From contig NW_009799179.1 of the NCBI RefSeq assembly GCF_000213175.1, forward strand, positions 8,936,480 through 9,000,479: a DNA stretch of 64,000 nucleotides, written 5' to 3'. Every line of letters begins with the position of its first letter. The stretch's first letter is position 1. The notes beneath the pieces were generated by a model. That model was not told the DNA's origin, searched no databases, and worked only from the letters and a program-made list of their open reading frames with translations. The position numbers were made by a program, and so were the translations under genes. The DNA is from Neurospora tetrasperma FGSC 2508 (lineage: Eukaryota > Ascomycota > Sordariomycetes > Sordariales > Sordariaceae). Below are positions 33,496 to 45,270 of this stretch, in pieces.

Positions 33496-35454
33496 TTAAG
33501 CAGACAGCACCGATGACGACGGTCCATTTGCCAAGATGTGCTTGACGATTTCATCTAGACTACCGCCGCCCTGCGTGCCAGCGGGGCCCGAGGCAGTCCA
33601 CTTCCACTCATGCTGAACGCGCTGGCCGTCTTCCATATAGTCTCCGGTGACGCGTAGCTCTGGCTCTTTTACTGCATCGTCAGCCCCATCACCGCGAGTG
33701 TAGTTCGAGGTAAAAGCAAACCGGACGCCGAACGTCTCGGTGTCGTCGTCTACTAGACCCAGATCATCTGGGTGGATGATCCAGGTTGTAGTATTAGGAG
33801 CAGGAGGAATTGGGGTTTCGCCGTTGTTGCCCTTGTTCCCGCTGTTCCGCATCTCCTGGACAAGCGGGTAATAGTACATGGTCAGAGCGCGGGGCACCGC
33901 GTTGCTAAGGTAGCGAACCAGCTCCTTGATATTCTCGTAGACCGAGTCGGTCTGGTTAGGCGGGAACGAGCTGGTGAGGTGGTTAGACTGCGGGTGGAGG
34001 AGGTAAATGGAGAACCGGGTGCCGAAGACAGGAGTAGGCTTGGCGAGGATGCGCACGCGCGAGGCGGGCGTGATGGTCAGGTCGAATTGGACTTCTGAAG
34101 GGTGGAGGAGGGTCTTCATGAGTGCCTCGGAGGGCGGAGCCGTGGGGGAGCCCTTGTTGATGCTTTCGGTCATGCTGAAGGAGGATTGGATTCCCGCGGA
34201 GCGGAGAGCGCCACAGAAGGCGGCTAGGAAGGTGGTGCAGTCCTCCAATGTTTTCTCGTGTCTGTAGTAGGTGATGATGGGGAGAAGAAGGTTGTAGGGG
34301 GGTGGTGGGCCCCTCATGGCATTGGCTGCAGTCCGCTCAGAGCGCTTGAGCTGGTTCTGCCTGTGAGCGTTGCTCAGAAGGAGATGGAGAGTGATTGAGG
34401 CCGTTTCGGCGTCGAGATCGCCGGGTAGAGGTACCCTGGAGTGATCTTGGTCATCCAAGCCTACCAGCTCGAAGGAAATGGTCCGATTGGGATCAAGGGC
34501 GCAAGTTACAGCTGACTGCTCTAAACGGACATGGTGACCGTGCAGTGTGCGACCTTCCCGATTGATTTCGTGCCATAGCTCTTGCGCAAATATGGTATTC
34601 CGTGCTTCTTTGACGCGATCGTCCAACGGAGCATCGTCGGGTAGGGGTCGAGGAAGGGAAGATCTTCCGACAACCTCCCTGTTGTGCAGAAGGGTGGCCT
34701 GGAGACGTTCGGATTTGGAACCCATTCGGCCGTATTCCAGACGGACTGAACCATCCTCGGCCCTTTTCAATGGCGCAACGCTATTGTTCTTGAACATGGG
34801 GGCAGCATTAGAGAAGCCAAACTTGACGCCCATGTCGTGTGGCTCTTGGGGCAGGCGGGCGGTTGACCAGCCCTTTTGGCTGACGGTCAAGACTTCCTGC
34901 CAGTACTTTGTCTCGGAATTGATCTCTTGGCGAAGCCTGTTGGCGGCAGCAAGGGCAGTGTCGGCTGCCTCGTTGAGCGCGACCAGTCGCTTGCCGATGG
35001 TGATCAGCTTGTTGTCGGCCACTCTACTCTGGGTCAGAGGAGTCGGCGCGTCGAGCTGGGTGGCGCCGATGGATCCAATCGGAACTTGATTTCGTAGCCA
35101 TGGCGAAATAGAGACGGCAGCTTGCGTGGGGATTTCTTTGGAGAGAAGGAGCGAGATGAAGTCGAGGAAATTCGAGGAGATCTGGATCGCCTGACCGAGG
35201 CTCATGATGATGTTGTGGCGAGCAGCAATGATGTCGGGTTTCTTGGAGTCGTCATCGGCCTCCTGGTCGGTAACCATTTCGACATCCTCGTGATGAAGCC
35301 CATTGCGCTCGGCAATGACGTTCCTGCGCACCTCCTCTTCGTTGAGAGCTCGAAAACCACCGGGCTCTGCGTTGACGCGTCGGATGAAGTCGGCGATTGT
35401 TTGGGGCCCTCTGCTGTTTGGCGGCCGTGGCCGTAGGTTGAGGGGAGAGTCCAT
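33496..35454 (-). CDS. MED17: Mediator complex subunit 17
   Basis: A single exon of 652 aa. The N-terminus, with R-P-R-P-P-N-S-R-G-P and T-I-A-D-F-I-x-R-V-N, is the form I associate with fungal Med17 (Srb4 in yeast). A helical region follows, with L-G-Q-A-I and a D-F-I-S-L-L-L-S segment. Next comes a conserved middle with K-Y-W-Q-E-V-L, M-G-V-K-F-G-F and an A-x-F-K-N-N-x-V-A-P-L block, and a C-terminal mixed fold. Med17 is the scaffold of the Mediator head module and is essential for RNA polymerase II transcription. An in-frame ATG 27 codons upstream (35535) exists, but the start at 35454 gives the expected N-terminus. The gene is intronless and divergent from phosphofructokinase. Confidence 0.85.
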   Translation of the reverse strand: MDSPLNLRPRPPNSRGPQTIADFIRRVNAEPGGFRALNEEEVRRNVIAERNGLHHEDVEMVTDQEADDDSKKPDIIAARHNIIMSLGQAIQISSNFLDFISLLLSKEIPTQAAVSISPWLRNQVPIGSIGATQLDAPTPLTQSRVADNKLITIGKRLVALNEAADTALAAANRLRQEINSETKYWQEVLTVSQKGWSTARLPQEPHDMGVKFGFSNAAPMFKNNSVAPLKRAEDGSVRLEYGRMGSKSERLQATLLHNREVVGRSSLPRPLPDDAPLDDRVKEARNTIFAQELWHEINREGRTLHGHHVRLEQSAVTCALDPNRTISFELVGLDDQDHSRVPLPGDLDAETASITLHLLLSNAHRQNQLKRSERTAANAMRGPPPPYNLLLPIITYYRHEKTLEDCTTFLAAFCGALRSAGIQSSFSMTESINKGSPTAPPSEALMKTLLHPSEVQFDLTITPASRVRILAKPTPVFGTRFSIYLLHPQSNHLTSSFPPNQTDSVYENIKELVRYLSNAVPRALTMYYYPLVQEMRNSGNKGNNGETPIPPAPNTTTWIIHPDDLGLVDDDTETFGVRFAFTSNYTRGDGADDAVKEPELRVTGDYMEDGQRVQHEWKWTASGPAGTQGGGSLDEIVKHILANGPSSSVLSA

Positions 35455-37257
35455 GGTCCGTATGATGACCTCCAAATACTGAAAATGTAAAGTACTAGTA
35501 TCGTTGTTGCTTGTGCCGTAAGAAGCCAGGGGCATGCGATACAGCTTCGAAGGTCAAGGCGACAGACTGGAGCGTCCATTACGGAAGTGCCAGTGGAAGC
35601 TACCTGCCGAATGCCGTGCACGGCAGGGACGCACAGACCACTGCATCCGTGCCGTTCCCGTCCATTGCGGGCCGCCGGGCGACAGTCCAGTCGCACTGCA
35701 GTGAATGAAAGAGATGGAAACTATGGAACCCTGCGCGCCGCGTGGGTCTGTTCCGTCTTTCTCGGACAGGCACACAACACAGAGAGACATGTACCGGCCG
35801 GACGGCGGCAAGGTGCGCCGAAATGGCTCAGCAGGGGTGGCACAGGGATGTCATTACGTGCGGTAGTGCTCAGACACTGTACTGTGTTACCTTTGTGTTA
35901 TCGATAGGCCCTTCTTTTTGTTTTTTTCCCCCAAAAGTTGGCCGAGCGGGCAAAGTTGTTCCAGTCAACGGAGTGAGGCTGTTCCCACTCTTTCACCACC
36001 CGAGAGGCAAATCACATGTTCTTCAGCAGGACGGCTTACACCGCTCTGCAACATGTGAGAGATGATGGGCAGTTTCACACGAGTAATACCTTGATTTTGT
36101 GAAGACGGTGGACAGATTTTATACAGGTCGGCCCTATCTGATCCTGTCCGAACCCCTTGGCATTCCCATTCCAATGCGGCTGGGAAGAGAAGTGGTACTA
36201 ATAAGGTTTTGCCCTGATGAGCCCTGGCAATGGATCGTCTCTGCCGTGGGTCGCGGCGGGCACGGCGGGCTCCATACTATTGACGTTGTTAATGGCCATT
36301 CCACCCCGCCGGTTATGTCATCGAATGACCCAATTGCTCTTGCTGGGGCTGCAAAAACCCCTCACCACCAAGACTACCCCAATCCGCCGAGCACTCAGAG
36401 ACCTGCACCACCACCACGCTTCACCACGTCTTCGTTTGACATGTCAGAATTCCTCCGAGATACTTGAAGGCTCGGTGGATGAGAGCGAGGTGTTTGCTGT
36501 GTTGTTACGACTCGGACGATTCGCCCGGGCACTGCATGTTAAAGTCGAGGTTCCTGTCCAGTGAGGCCGCTGGAGAGGTGTCAATGACCCCGCCATTGCC
36601 CGCCGCTCACGATAAGATAAGAGCTCTTTTCTTAGCACCATGCTGCTTAGCGCCGATGGCCAGGGCACCCCGTCACCTATGTATCCATGTCAACTGCAGT
36701 AGCCGATCAGCAGAGCACACTTCCACTCCGAGCTTCCACTCCTTGTCGGCGTAACTACCCAGCAGCTGCATAGGTACCTACACTACAAGGAGCTGCTTGT
36801 TGCGGGCACTTGGGCCGCTGCCCGGCCAAGACTGAAAAGAATTCATCATCCGATTTCCAAGTGGAAAGCTGACGTTCCATGCCCTCTTTTTGTCCCTTCA
36901 TCTCGCCTCCGTCTTTCTCTTGACGTTTTCCTGAACCTCGTACCTACCTACCTACCTACCTATCTATCCATAACACGAATCTTCTGCTTGTTGCGATCCA
37001 AGACCGGGCCGTCATTCGTTCTGCCAACATCGTCAGGACAGTGACTACACTTGCACAAGGCTCCTTGAATCAATCGGTGCTTCCAGGTTGGAGCCTGGAG
37101 CATGCCCATTTTTGACCGAGCCATCTTCTCTCGGCCATTGTCTATCCTCAATAACCCGTTCCCGGCGCTCTTTGCCCTCGTCCTGCTTTCGGCCTCCTCG
37201 CTAGGCATCCGACTCCTGCTGAGCTCGACTACCCCTCACAAAGTACCACCAACAAAG
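35455..37257. promoter_or_regulatory. Divergent region between MED17 and phosphofructokinase
   Basis: 1.8 kb with no recognisable gene apart from a possible in-frame N-terminal extension of phosphofructokinase from 37102. A CCTA tetramer array sits at 36943-36960 in the presumed leader, and an AGGTACCT element at 36774-36781. Confidence 0.5.
36943..36960. repeat. CCTA tetramer microsatellite
   Basis: Four to five CCTA units run into CTATCTATC. The tract lies about 300 bp before the phosphofructokinase start, probably in the promoter or 5' leader. Confidence 0.7.
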
Positions 37258-39770
37258 ATGTCGCCAGCACCCATCAAGATGGCGCCCAGAAAGAAGATCG
37301 CCATCATGACCTCGGGCGGCGATTCCCCCGGCATGAACGCTGTGGTACGCTCGTGCGTCCGCATGGCCATCCACATGGGCTGCGACGCCTACTGCGTCTA
37401 CGAAGGCTACGAGGGTCTGGTTAGAGGTGGTGATTTCATAAAGCAGATGGACTGGTTTGATGTGCGCGGCTGGCTCTCGGAAGGCGGCACCTTGATCGGT
37501 ACCGCTCGCTGCATGGCTTTCTACGAGCGCGCTGGTCGCCTTACTGCCGCCAAGAACATGATTCTCAACGGCATCGATGCCCTCATTATCTGCGGAGGAG
37601 ACGGCTCTCTTACCGGTGCCGACAGGTTCCGTGCCGAGTGGCCTTCGCTGTTGGAAGAGCTGGTCTCTACTGGCGAGCTGGCGGCCGAGCAAATTCAGGC
37701 TTACAAGCACCTCAACATCGTCGGTATCGTCGGTTCTATCGACAACGATCTGTCCGGTACAGACGCCACCGTTGGCTGCTATTCGGCTTTGGCAAGAATT
37801 TGCTTGTGTGTCGATCTGATCGAGGCTACCGCCTCTTCCCATTCCCGTGCCTTCGTCGTTGAAGTCATGGGCAGACACTGCGGTTGGCTAGCTTTGATGG
37901 CAGCTGTTGCGACAGGCGCAGATTTCCTCTTTATTCCCGAGAAACCTAGGGAGGACAACTGGAGAGAGGAAATGCGTAGCGTTATCCAGCAGGTACGTTT
38001 TCCGTGTTCGGCCTGGGCTACAGTGCCACCGAATAAGCAATGGCTAACAAACGGAAACAACAGCACCGCAAGCTTGGAAAGCGCAAAACCATCGTCCTTA
38101 TCGCTGAGGGTGCTCTCGACAAGTTTGGTAACAAGATCAGCCCCGAAGAAGTAAGAGATCTTCTCGCCGACAAGAATGGCCTCGCCCTCGATACCCGCAT
38201 CACTACCCTCGGCCACGTTCAGCGCGGTGGTACTGCCGTCGCATATGACAGAATGCTCGCGACCCTTCAGGGTGTTGAGGCCGTCAAGGCTGTCTTGGAA
38301 GCCACTCCCGAGACCAAGACTTGCTTCATTGCCATTACCGAAAACAAGATTGTCAGGAAGCCCCTGATGGAGGCGGTACTGGATACCAAGCAAGTCGCCA
38401 AGGCGATTGAAAGCCAGGATTTTGACGGAGCCATGGCTCTTCGTGATGCCGAGTTTTCGGAGCAGTACAAGTCGTTCATGATGACAACTGCAGGCCAGAT
38501 CGATCACGAGACATTGCTGCCTGAAAAGGAGGTGAGTGATGATCATGCTATTTGCGTTTCATCTGGCTGAGTTGAGCTAACCTCTATTCAGCGCATGAAA
38601 ATCGGCTTTATCAACGTCGGTGCCCCCGCTGGAGGTATGAATGCCGCCGTCCGCGCTGGTGTGTCGTACTGCTTGTCTCGTGGTCACGAACCCATTGCGA
38701 TCCACAACGGCTTTGCAGGCTTTGCGCGCCATCATGCCGATTCGCCGGGCTCAGTGCGGCCCTTTGACTGGCTTGAGGTTGATGGCTGGGCTAGCAAGGG
38801 CGGTTCCGAAATCGGCACCAACCGTGAGCTCCCGAGCGAGTCTGGCATGGAGACCATCGCCAACCTCATCGAGCAGTACCAGTTTGACGCCCTGTTCCTC
38901 ATCGGTGGCTTCGAGGCTTTCCACGCCGTCTCGCAGTTGCGCAAGGCCAGAGAGCAGTACCCCTCTCTGTGCATCCCCATGACGCTGCTCCCAGCGACCA
39001 TCTCCAACAACGTTCCCGGCACCGAGTACTCTCTCGGTTCCGATACTTGCCTTAACGAGCTTGTCGACTATTGCGACAAGATCAAGCAGTCCGCGTCTGC
39101 CACTCGCAGACGTGTCTTTGTCATTGAGACACAGGGTGGCCGTTCCGGTTACATCGCGACTCTCGCCGGTCTCGGTGTTGGTGCCTCGGCCGTTTACCTT
39201 CCTGAAGAAGGTCTTAGCTTGGAAATGCTCAGCGAAGACGTCCGTCATCTGAAGGAGGTGTTTGCTCAGGACAAGGGACAGAGCAGAGCCGGTCGCTTGA
39301 TCCTGATCAATGAGAAGGCCTCCAAGGTCTACAATGCCAAGCTCATCGCCGACATTCTCCGCGACGAGGCCCACGGTCGTTTTGAAAGTCGTGAGGGTAT
39401 TCCCGGTCACATGCAACAGGGTGGTGTTCCCTCGGGCATGGACCGTTGCCGTGCTGTCCGCTTGGCCATCAAGTGCATTCAGCAGCTCGAGAAGTATGGA
39501 CGCAACGTGCACAACCGCGTCAAGGTGGATCCCATGAGCGCTAGCGTCATCGGTATCAAGGGAGCGAGTGTTATCTTTACGCCGGTCCAGAAGTTGGAGG
39601 AGGAGGAGACCGACTGGCCCAACAGACGCCCCAAGGCTGCCTTCTGGCTTAGTATGAAGGAGATCGTTGACATCCTTGGAGGCCGTCCTCGGCACACCTT
39701 GCCTGAGCCCGACCTTACGGGCGTCAAGGCCAAGGACGTGAAGCGTGGACTGGAGCCGGTCGCCAATTAA
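37258..39770 (+). CDS. pfkA: ATP-dependent 6-phosphofructokinase
   Basis: Three exons, 37258-37992, 38064-38531 and 38592-39770, give 793 aa. It phosphorylates fructose 6-phosphate to the 1,6-bisphosphate, the committed step of glycolysis, in the cytosol. It is the eukaryotic double-domain form. The catalytic half has G-G-D-S-P-G-M-N (about 20-27), [10 protein letters not shown] (about 113-122), the catalytic [10 protein letters not shown] (about 160-170) and M-G-R-H-C-G-W-L-A. The second half repeats the fold in degenerate form ([17 protein letters not shown]) and serves allosteric binding. Fungal enzymes answer to fructose 2,6-bisphosphate, ATP and citrate. The start at 37258 matches the usual short N-terminus; an in-frame ATG at 37102 would add 52 residues. 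Confidence 0.95.
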
Positions 39771-40310
39771 GCCTTCCCTACATTACCGTTTCATGCCTTA
39801 CTTACGATTAAAATGTTTATGCTCTGGGAGTTTTAGCAGTGGTGAATGTGATTTTGCACCAAATTGGCATGGATAAGGAGTCTTGTACCTAGATGGGGGG
39901 GACAATGCAAAAGGACGGTATCGTTATGGTTGTATGAGAAGATTAGGTATGAAAAGAAATCAGATGACTCTTGAGACAGAAACCTGGGACAAAGTGAACT
40001 CGACTCATTTTTTTTTTCGGTTGTCCAAGGGATGCTTAAGGACGAATGAACCACATGTATTAAATTATAATATTGGTACCAACAACAAAAGGTGGAAAAA
40101 AATAATATGGCAGATGGCCTGACAACATCGGGCCTTCATTGTAAGCCATATCCTCAACAGTTTTCTTTCTTTGTCATCGCTACAGTCAACAAGAACGTGA
40201 CGAGATCAAAGAAGCTCGTCCGCCTGTTGATCGTCAACTCGTCAAGGCCAATTCACACCAAAACATCCCATTTCCTTCAATTCATCATCTCGATATTCTA
40301 AAATCGGTGA
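39771..40310. other. Convergent 3' region, no gene seen
   Basis: 540 bp between the stops of phosphofructokinase (+) and the lectin-like gene (-). It is A+T-rich with A and T homopolymers typical of fungal 3' UTRs. Confidence 0.6.
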
Positions 40311-42234
40311 CTACACCCTCCTCTGCCCCACGTACCCCTGACCCCCAGGATGACCATGATGCCCTGGCGCCTCCACCCTTAACGCCGTGTGATCCGCCAT
40401 TAACTCATGACGATAAGCCTGGTCCGGCAACTCAAACACCGCCCTAGGCGCGTCCAACTCCATCGGCCGTTCCATCCTGTCCAGCTGCTGCACGTTTGTA
40501 TATCCTCCACCCCCAGGATGCATCTTCTGGTCCCATTCCCCTGCTCCTGCTCCAAATCCGTATCCAGTGGCGAGCGTGCCACAAGGCGGAATGGGCGAGG
40601 TAGTGGCGCTCGGGGCTTCGGATCCCACGACCGTCGTACCGTCTTCGGGGCTGTTGAGATTGGTATTAGAGTTTTTGTTATTGTTCCGCCGGAAGAGGAA
40701 AAAGGCAGCCATGATGACGCCTAGCGCGACGACGCCCAGGCCGACGCCGACGCCGACGCCAATCTTGGCGCCAGAGGAGAAACCACCACCCGAGGCAGAT
40801 TCGGCGGTGGCTGACGTTCCCGTAGTATCGGGGCCCGTAGCCGAACCGGACGGAGTTGATGGAGAAGTGGTCGTGGTGGTGGTGGTGCCGCCGCCGCCAG
40901 AAGTAGTAGAGCTAGTCGGCTGCTCCTTCGCGCCATCATTGGGATCCCACTCCGGCACCGTCCGCCACGGCTTCCAAGCGTTATCATTGCCGTTCAGCGC
41001 CACCTCGGCCAGCTTGCCGCCCACTATATAATAAATGCGCACTTTTGCGCTTTTCGTTTCCTGGATGATGGCGCTCACGACGGCAAGTTCGGCGTTGGCT
41101 TCGTCGGCTTGCGGCCAGTAGGCTGTGGACTGGTTCTCCGCGACGCCCCAGACGTAGTTTTGCGTAGTGAGGCGGTACAGGGACTTGTCGCTGCCGACGT
41201 AGTAGACGTTGCGCGAAGCGGCTGTGTAGAAGCTGATGCCGATGGATTTGGGCTGGCCCGTCCAGAAGGGGAGGGAGTAGTTGGAGGGGGCTGAGTAGTC
41301 GATTTTGAATGAAGACGAGGGGGTGGAGCAGGTGCTGAAGCTGCCCTTGAGCGGATGGGGGGTGGTGGCTGGATGGATGGATGAAATGGGGGAGGTTAGT
41401 AAGGTATGATGATGTTTTTGGAGTAGGGTGTCGGTGTAGCCTTCCGGATGACAACTGGCAGATGATGATGTAACTTACAGATGTACCAATTCTTGTCCCG
41501 GCCCCATTGCGTGATTTGAATGTTTTTGTCGTCTCGAGGTGTGAAGACAGTGAAGTTGCCTTGATCTCTCCCGTCGACTGCGGCGATGGCATTGCTTCCT
41601 GGAACGTCATGGTTGATGGTTCCCTCCCAGTTCCAGGTAGTAGTATCTGGATCGTAGCTGAGCTCATTGAGATGCATGTTTTCGTCGTGGTAATAGAGCC
41701 GATAACCACGGTTTTGGTCGCGGAGAAAGGCGGCTATGCCAGAGTTTGTGTGAGGTGCCGGCGCTCCCCCAGCCACAACGGGCCAGAATCCTGACTCTGC
41801 GTCCATGTAAAGACCGGTCGACGGATCACACTTGAAGATGGCATTTCTAATACTATTGGATTCATCGAAGTAAAATAATGATGCCCTGGGGTGAAGTTAG
41901 CAACGTTGTCGCCAGGAATAAGACAGAGAAGGACTGACCAGGTATTTGTTTGGTCGTACCAGCCGGTCCCGGCCAAAGGACTGCCGGCTTTGGGCGGGCT
42001 TTGGGTGAAATTGAGATAGTTGCCGCCCGTGGTTGAATAGTAGATAGTATCCATTCCCATGGTATTGCATCTGGTGTATCTGTATTGGCCAGTGGTCTCG
42101 TTCAAGACGACAACCTGACCAGCGACCGAGTTCCACCATGATGCCATGGTAGCCTCAGAGGGTGTGACCGAAGCCGCCACGAGCAGAAGCGTCAACAGCG
42201 GCTTGGGTATTGACATGGCGCCGAAAAGAGCCAT
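40311..42234 (-). CDS. Type I membrane protein with fucose-lectin-like beta-propeller ectodomain
   Basis: Three exons, 42234-41939, 41885-41479 and 41368-40311, give 586 aa. The N-terminus is a signal peptide; the second ATG (42216) gives a tighter one. Residues about 30-385 show repeated Trp/Tyr/Asn-rich strands (S-G-I-A-A-F, Y-R-L-Y-Y-H-D, I-Q-I-T-Q-W, N-V-Y-Y-V-G-S-D-K-S-L-Y) like the blades of Aleuria-type fucose lectins. Several N-x-S/T sites are present. A Ser/Thr/Gly-rich stalk (about 385-436) leads to one membrane helix (437-460, G-V-G-V-G-L-G-V-V). An R-R-N-N-N stop-transfer and a 125-residue cytosolic tail follow. This looks like a cell-surface glycan-binding or wall-sensing protein. 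The fold is inferred from strand patterns only and no ligand residues were confirmed. Another sensor-type family is possible. Confidence 0.75.
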
Positions 42235-45200
42235 TGAGAATGAGAGGAGAACCCGAGCACGGGGTTCGACTCTTGAACGGATGAAAGATGGATGTTACAA
42301 AAAGTAGCGGAACCGGAGGAAGAGGTGAGAGTTTACAAGGCGAGAAAGGGGGACGGCGTGGTCTTGGATACAAGTAATAGACTGCAGCGCGCTTGGCAGC
42401 AGCCGCAATGTCTAGCAACGAAAGCGACGTCGTGCAAACGGGCGGAATCCTTCCGCTTGATACATGGAGAGGTTACAACAGAGCCTGGAATAAGAAAAGA
42501 ACGTGGGGGCGGAGCGGAAGAAAGTGTAATTTCAACCCCAGACAACTGGAACGTCCAATTGGAGGTTGCCTGGGTCTAAAAATCTCATACGAGTGAATCG
42601 TCTTCCAGTTCCCGTTCAAGTCTTAATTCCAGTCCAGAAAGAGCAGTCCAGCTCTGAAATAATGATGGGCCGGCTATTGTTTTTCCTTTTCTCTTTACTC
42701 ACCCACTCACTCAGCATGACTTCCCTCCCCTTCTTCGTGATCCCCATTTCTTGCGGCTTTTTTCCATCCGACATGCATCAACTTCCAGATTCCGAGTCCT
42801 TTCGAGAGGCGGACACATCCTGAGGACCAGCCTTATCACCACCTCCATGCTTGTTCGGAGTTCTAACCCTGCTGCGCCTCCAGATTTGACGGTTTGATGG
42901 ACCCCTTGTTTGACAGTCCCATCCCAGGAACAGGTAATCCCCATTGTTTCGGGACATAGAAGGCCGCGGTTGCGCACCTAGAGCGGTAGACATGCCACTT
43001 GGGTACGCCTCTGCATGAATATAAAACGTTAGCTTGGTACGACCAACAGGGAGCAGACAGATGACAGGATAGCTATCTCCTGTACAGATACCAAGGTTCC
43101 TTGCCACTCGCAAAGACTGAGCTAGCATTTTAGAGCCATGCAGAGGTGTAACATTGCGCGCGAGTGAACGGCGGCGAGCGAGTGATGGCCAGAGAGTCTA
43201 GCGGCTGCAGTGCAATGATCGAGGTCTGAATCCTGTCAGATGCCAAGCCATGGAATTGGGAACGTCAATGCAGGGCAGCCAACAGCACATAGGGGGTTCT
43301 CTTTTCGAGGGTGGTGTCGCTCACTGCTGACAAGGGGCGATTCCGTACTGCTGACCAGTCATTGCTCGTCATTTGGATGCCGTTCTTCCATCAGACTGCT
43401 GTTTTGATATATCACCATCCTCCATCCGCACTGTTTGATTTTGGATCGGAGTTTTGTCCCAACAAGGAAACAACCTACCCCAGATCTGTCCAGCCATCAT
43501 CGGCCTTGCAAAAGAACCCCTTGTTTATCAGGTAGTCGCACAGTCATGTACACTACATATGACTGAGCTGACATCCATATCTCTTCGCTGTCCGCCATGG
43601 AATTGCGTCCTTGGACCCGTCGCCGATATCTTCAAGGTGCGCCTCATGAGAGACTGTGAGAGAGCTAAAACACGGTTGCAAACAAATATATCCTATTCGG
43701 GGGGGAGAGATGGGAAGTGGTAACTCGTAAAGCCATGGGCGCTGACTGAGTGACTTGCAGGAGATGGCCGATGATCGGTCGTCCTAAACGCCTCCCTCTC
43801 ACACTTGTCCAAACGAACGGCGTCCATATTGACTGGCTCGACTGGCTATGGGCGCCCGAGAAGCGACGACGACCTTCCATGACTTGTCTACAAAATCCTT
43901 GATGAGTTAAAAGTATTGCGCTTCCGTTTGGAGCGGATTCGGCCGTTCTTCTGCGCACTTTAGATTTCAGACCTGCGTCTTCTTGCACGTGCATTTTAGC
44001 CACAACAACTTGGCTAGAATGTACTGGGGTAAGACCACCATTGGCGACTAGCCCGGTACAAGTAGTAGCATGCAAAAAGTATACTAGTGTACCATAGTAT
44101 GTATATGGTGTGCCTGCTTGGCATTCCGGAGTGAACTTCCCCGGTCGTGGGGCGGGCTTCCCTATATCAAGACTACCTAACCGCTTTGGGAGCGACTTCT
44201 AGGAACTTGACTTACATCTCCACAGTCCTTAACACTTCACCTCAATACCAGGTTCAAATTCCGATAGCCGTTCCGTTGCGCGATCTTATTTGTACTACAG
44301 AAAAAAAGTTGGGAAGTCCTACCCGAAACGGTTAAGTAGTCTAGATTTAGGGGGAGGGGGGTAGTCTGCCGATAACCGGCCTCCCTGTTGATGCTCGCAA
44401 TAGCATCACATATGTAGGCAGCGAAAGAAAAGACATGGGCGTATTTCTGCTGTTGTTCTTTGGCCATTCCGAAGTCGCAGCAATAGTAGCACCGGCGGGT
44501 TTTAACAGGGCAAGCAGTCTAGTGTGGCTAGAGAACTGATGTGGAAAAGCTCCTGATGCACAGTCATCATGTCGCAGACTGACGTCTCGTTGGGTAAAAA
44601 GGATTTTGGTAACATGAATATATTGGGTACACTAGGCAAGCTGAATCTTGTATCTGGCAACGCTTTCGAGGTTAGACAACAGAGACTTTTTATGGGAGCG
44701 TGAGAAGCCTCATCTCCTGGAACTCTCTGTTTCCTGCCTACAACAGTGCCATGTTTTCCTACGCAAGGTAGATCAAGGTAGGCAGCGCGTCCCCTTCGTC
44801 GAGAGAAACCAGCACATACAATATCGGAACCGACAAGCTTCGATCAATTTCAGATAAAGTTCCGCTGCTGATTTCCTCCTCATCAGCCAACAATTTATAT
44901 ATACATATTAATAGCAACACCCGCTGTCTAGTAACAAGCTGCCTGTTCAGCTTTATCGAGGCAGAAATGGTAATCCACCACAGCGGCATACTCCTCGATT
45001 CAACATGCCGAAAAGACAGAACTGTTTGTGAAACCCCCTGAATGCTCCAATACTGCATCGCGCAGATAGCAAATTCATACACAAGAGCGATGTTAACTCC
45101 GGGATTTGGTGATCACAAGGCGTTCCAAGCTATGCGTTTACATCGGCATCTCTTGGACCTGAAATACGCTCCCGCATCCACGTAATGTTTCTCTCCTCAA

Positions 45201-45270
45201 CAATCGCAGCCAAAAAACGATGGTGACGGGTAGGGTAGCGACGTGCTCCTCCTCCTCTTCCTCCTCCTCT
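42235..45270. other. 3 kb region with at most one weak candidate gene
   Basis: This separates two minus-strand genes. Apart from a possible small spliced gene (42778-43128) there is no coding signal. The frame-shuffled short ORFs lack motifs, and 44000-45100 is A+T-rich. A GGTTCAAATTCC near 44250 resembles a tRNA T-arm but does not fold as one. Confidence 0.5.
42778..43128 (-). CDS. Candidate small spliced gene of unknown function
   Basis: A minus-strand ATG at 43128 opens 37 nt, ends at a GTATCT donor (43091), and rejoins at 43010 after a branch-like GCTAAC and an ATGCAG acceptor. Two exons (43128-43092, 43010-42778) give 89 aa. The protein is basic, with N-N-G-D-Y-L-F-L-G-W-D and a charged Ser/Gly/Lys-rich end. 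The 81-nt intron is a multiple of three and open, so the unspliced frame also works (116 aa). No family is recognised. It could be chance; the branch and acceptor pair is the main support. Confidence 0.27.
   Translation of the reverse strand: MLAQSLRVARNLGICTGDSYPVICLLPVGRTKLTFYIHAEAYPSGMSTALGAQPRPSMSRNNGDYLFLGWDCQTRGPSNRQIWRRSRVRTPNKHGGGDKAGPQDVSASRKDSESGS

Noticed and set aside
38751-39695. 314-codon minus-strand frame
   Set aside because: Antisense to phosphofructokinase exon 3; long only because strong codon bias removes stops from the opposite strand.
44245-44275. GGTTCAAATTCC resembling a tRNA T-arm
   Set aside because: The stem bases do not pair and no acceptor, D or anticodon arms can be drawn around it.
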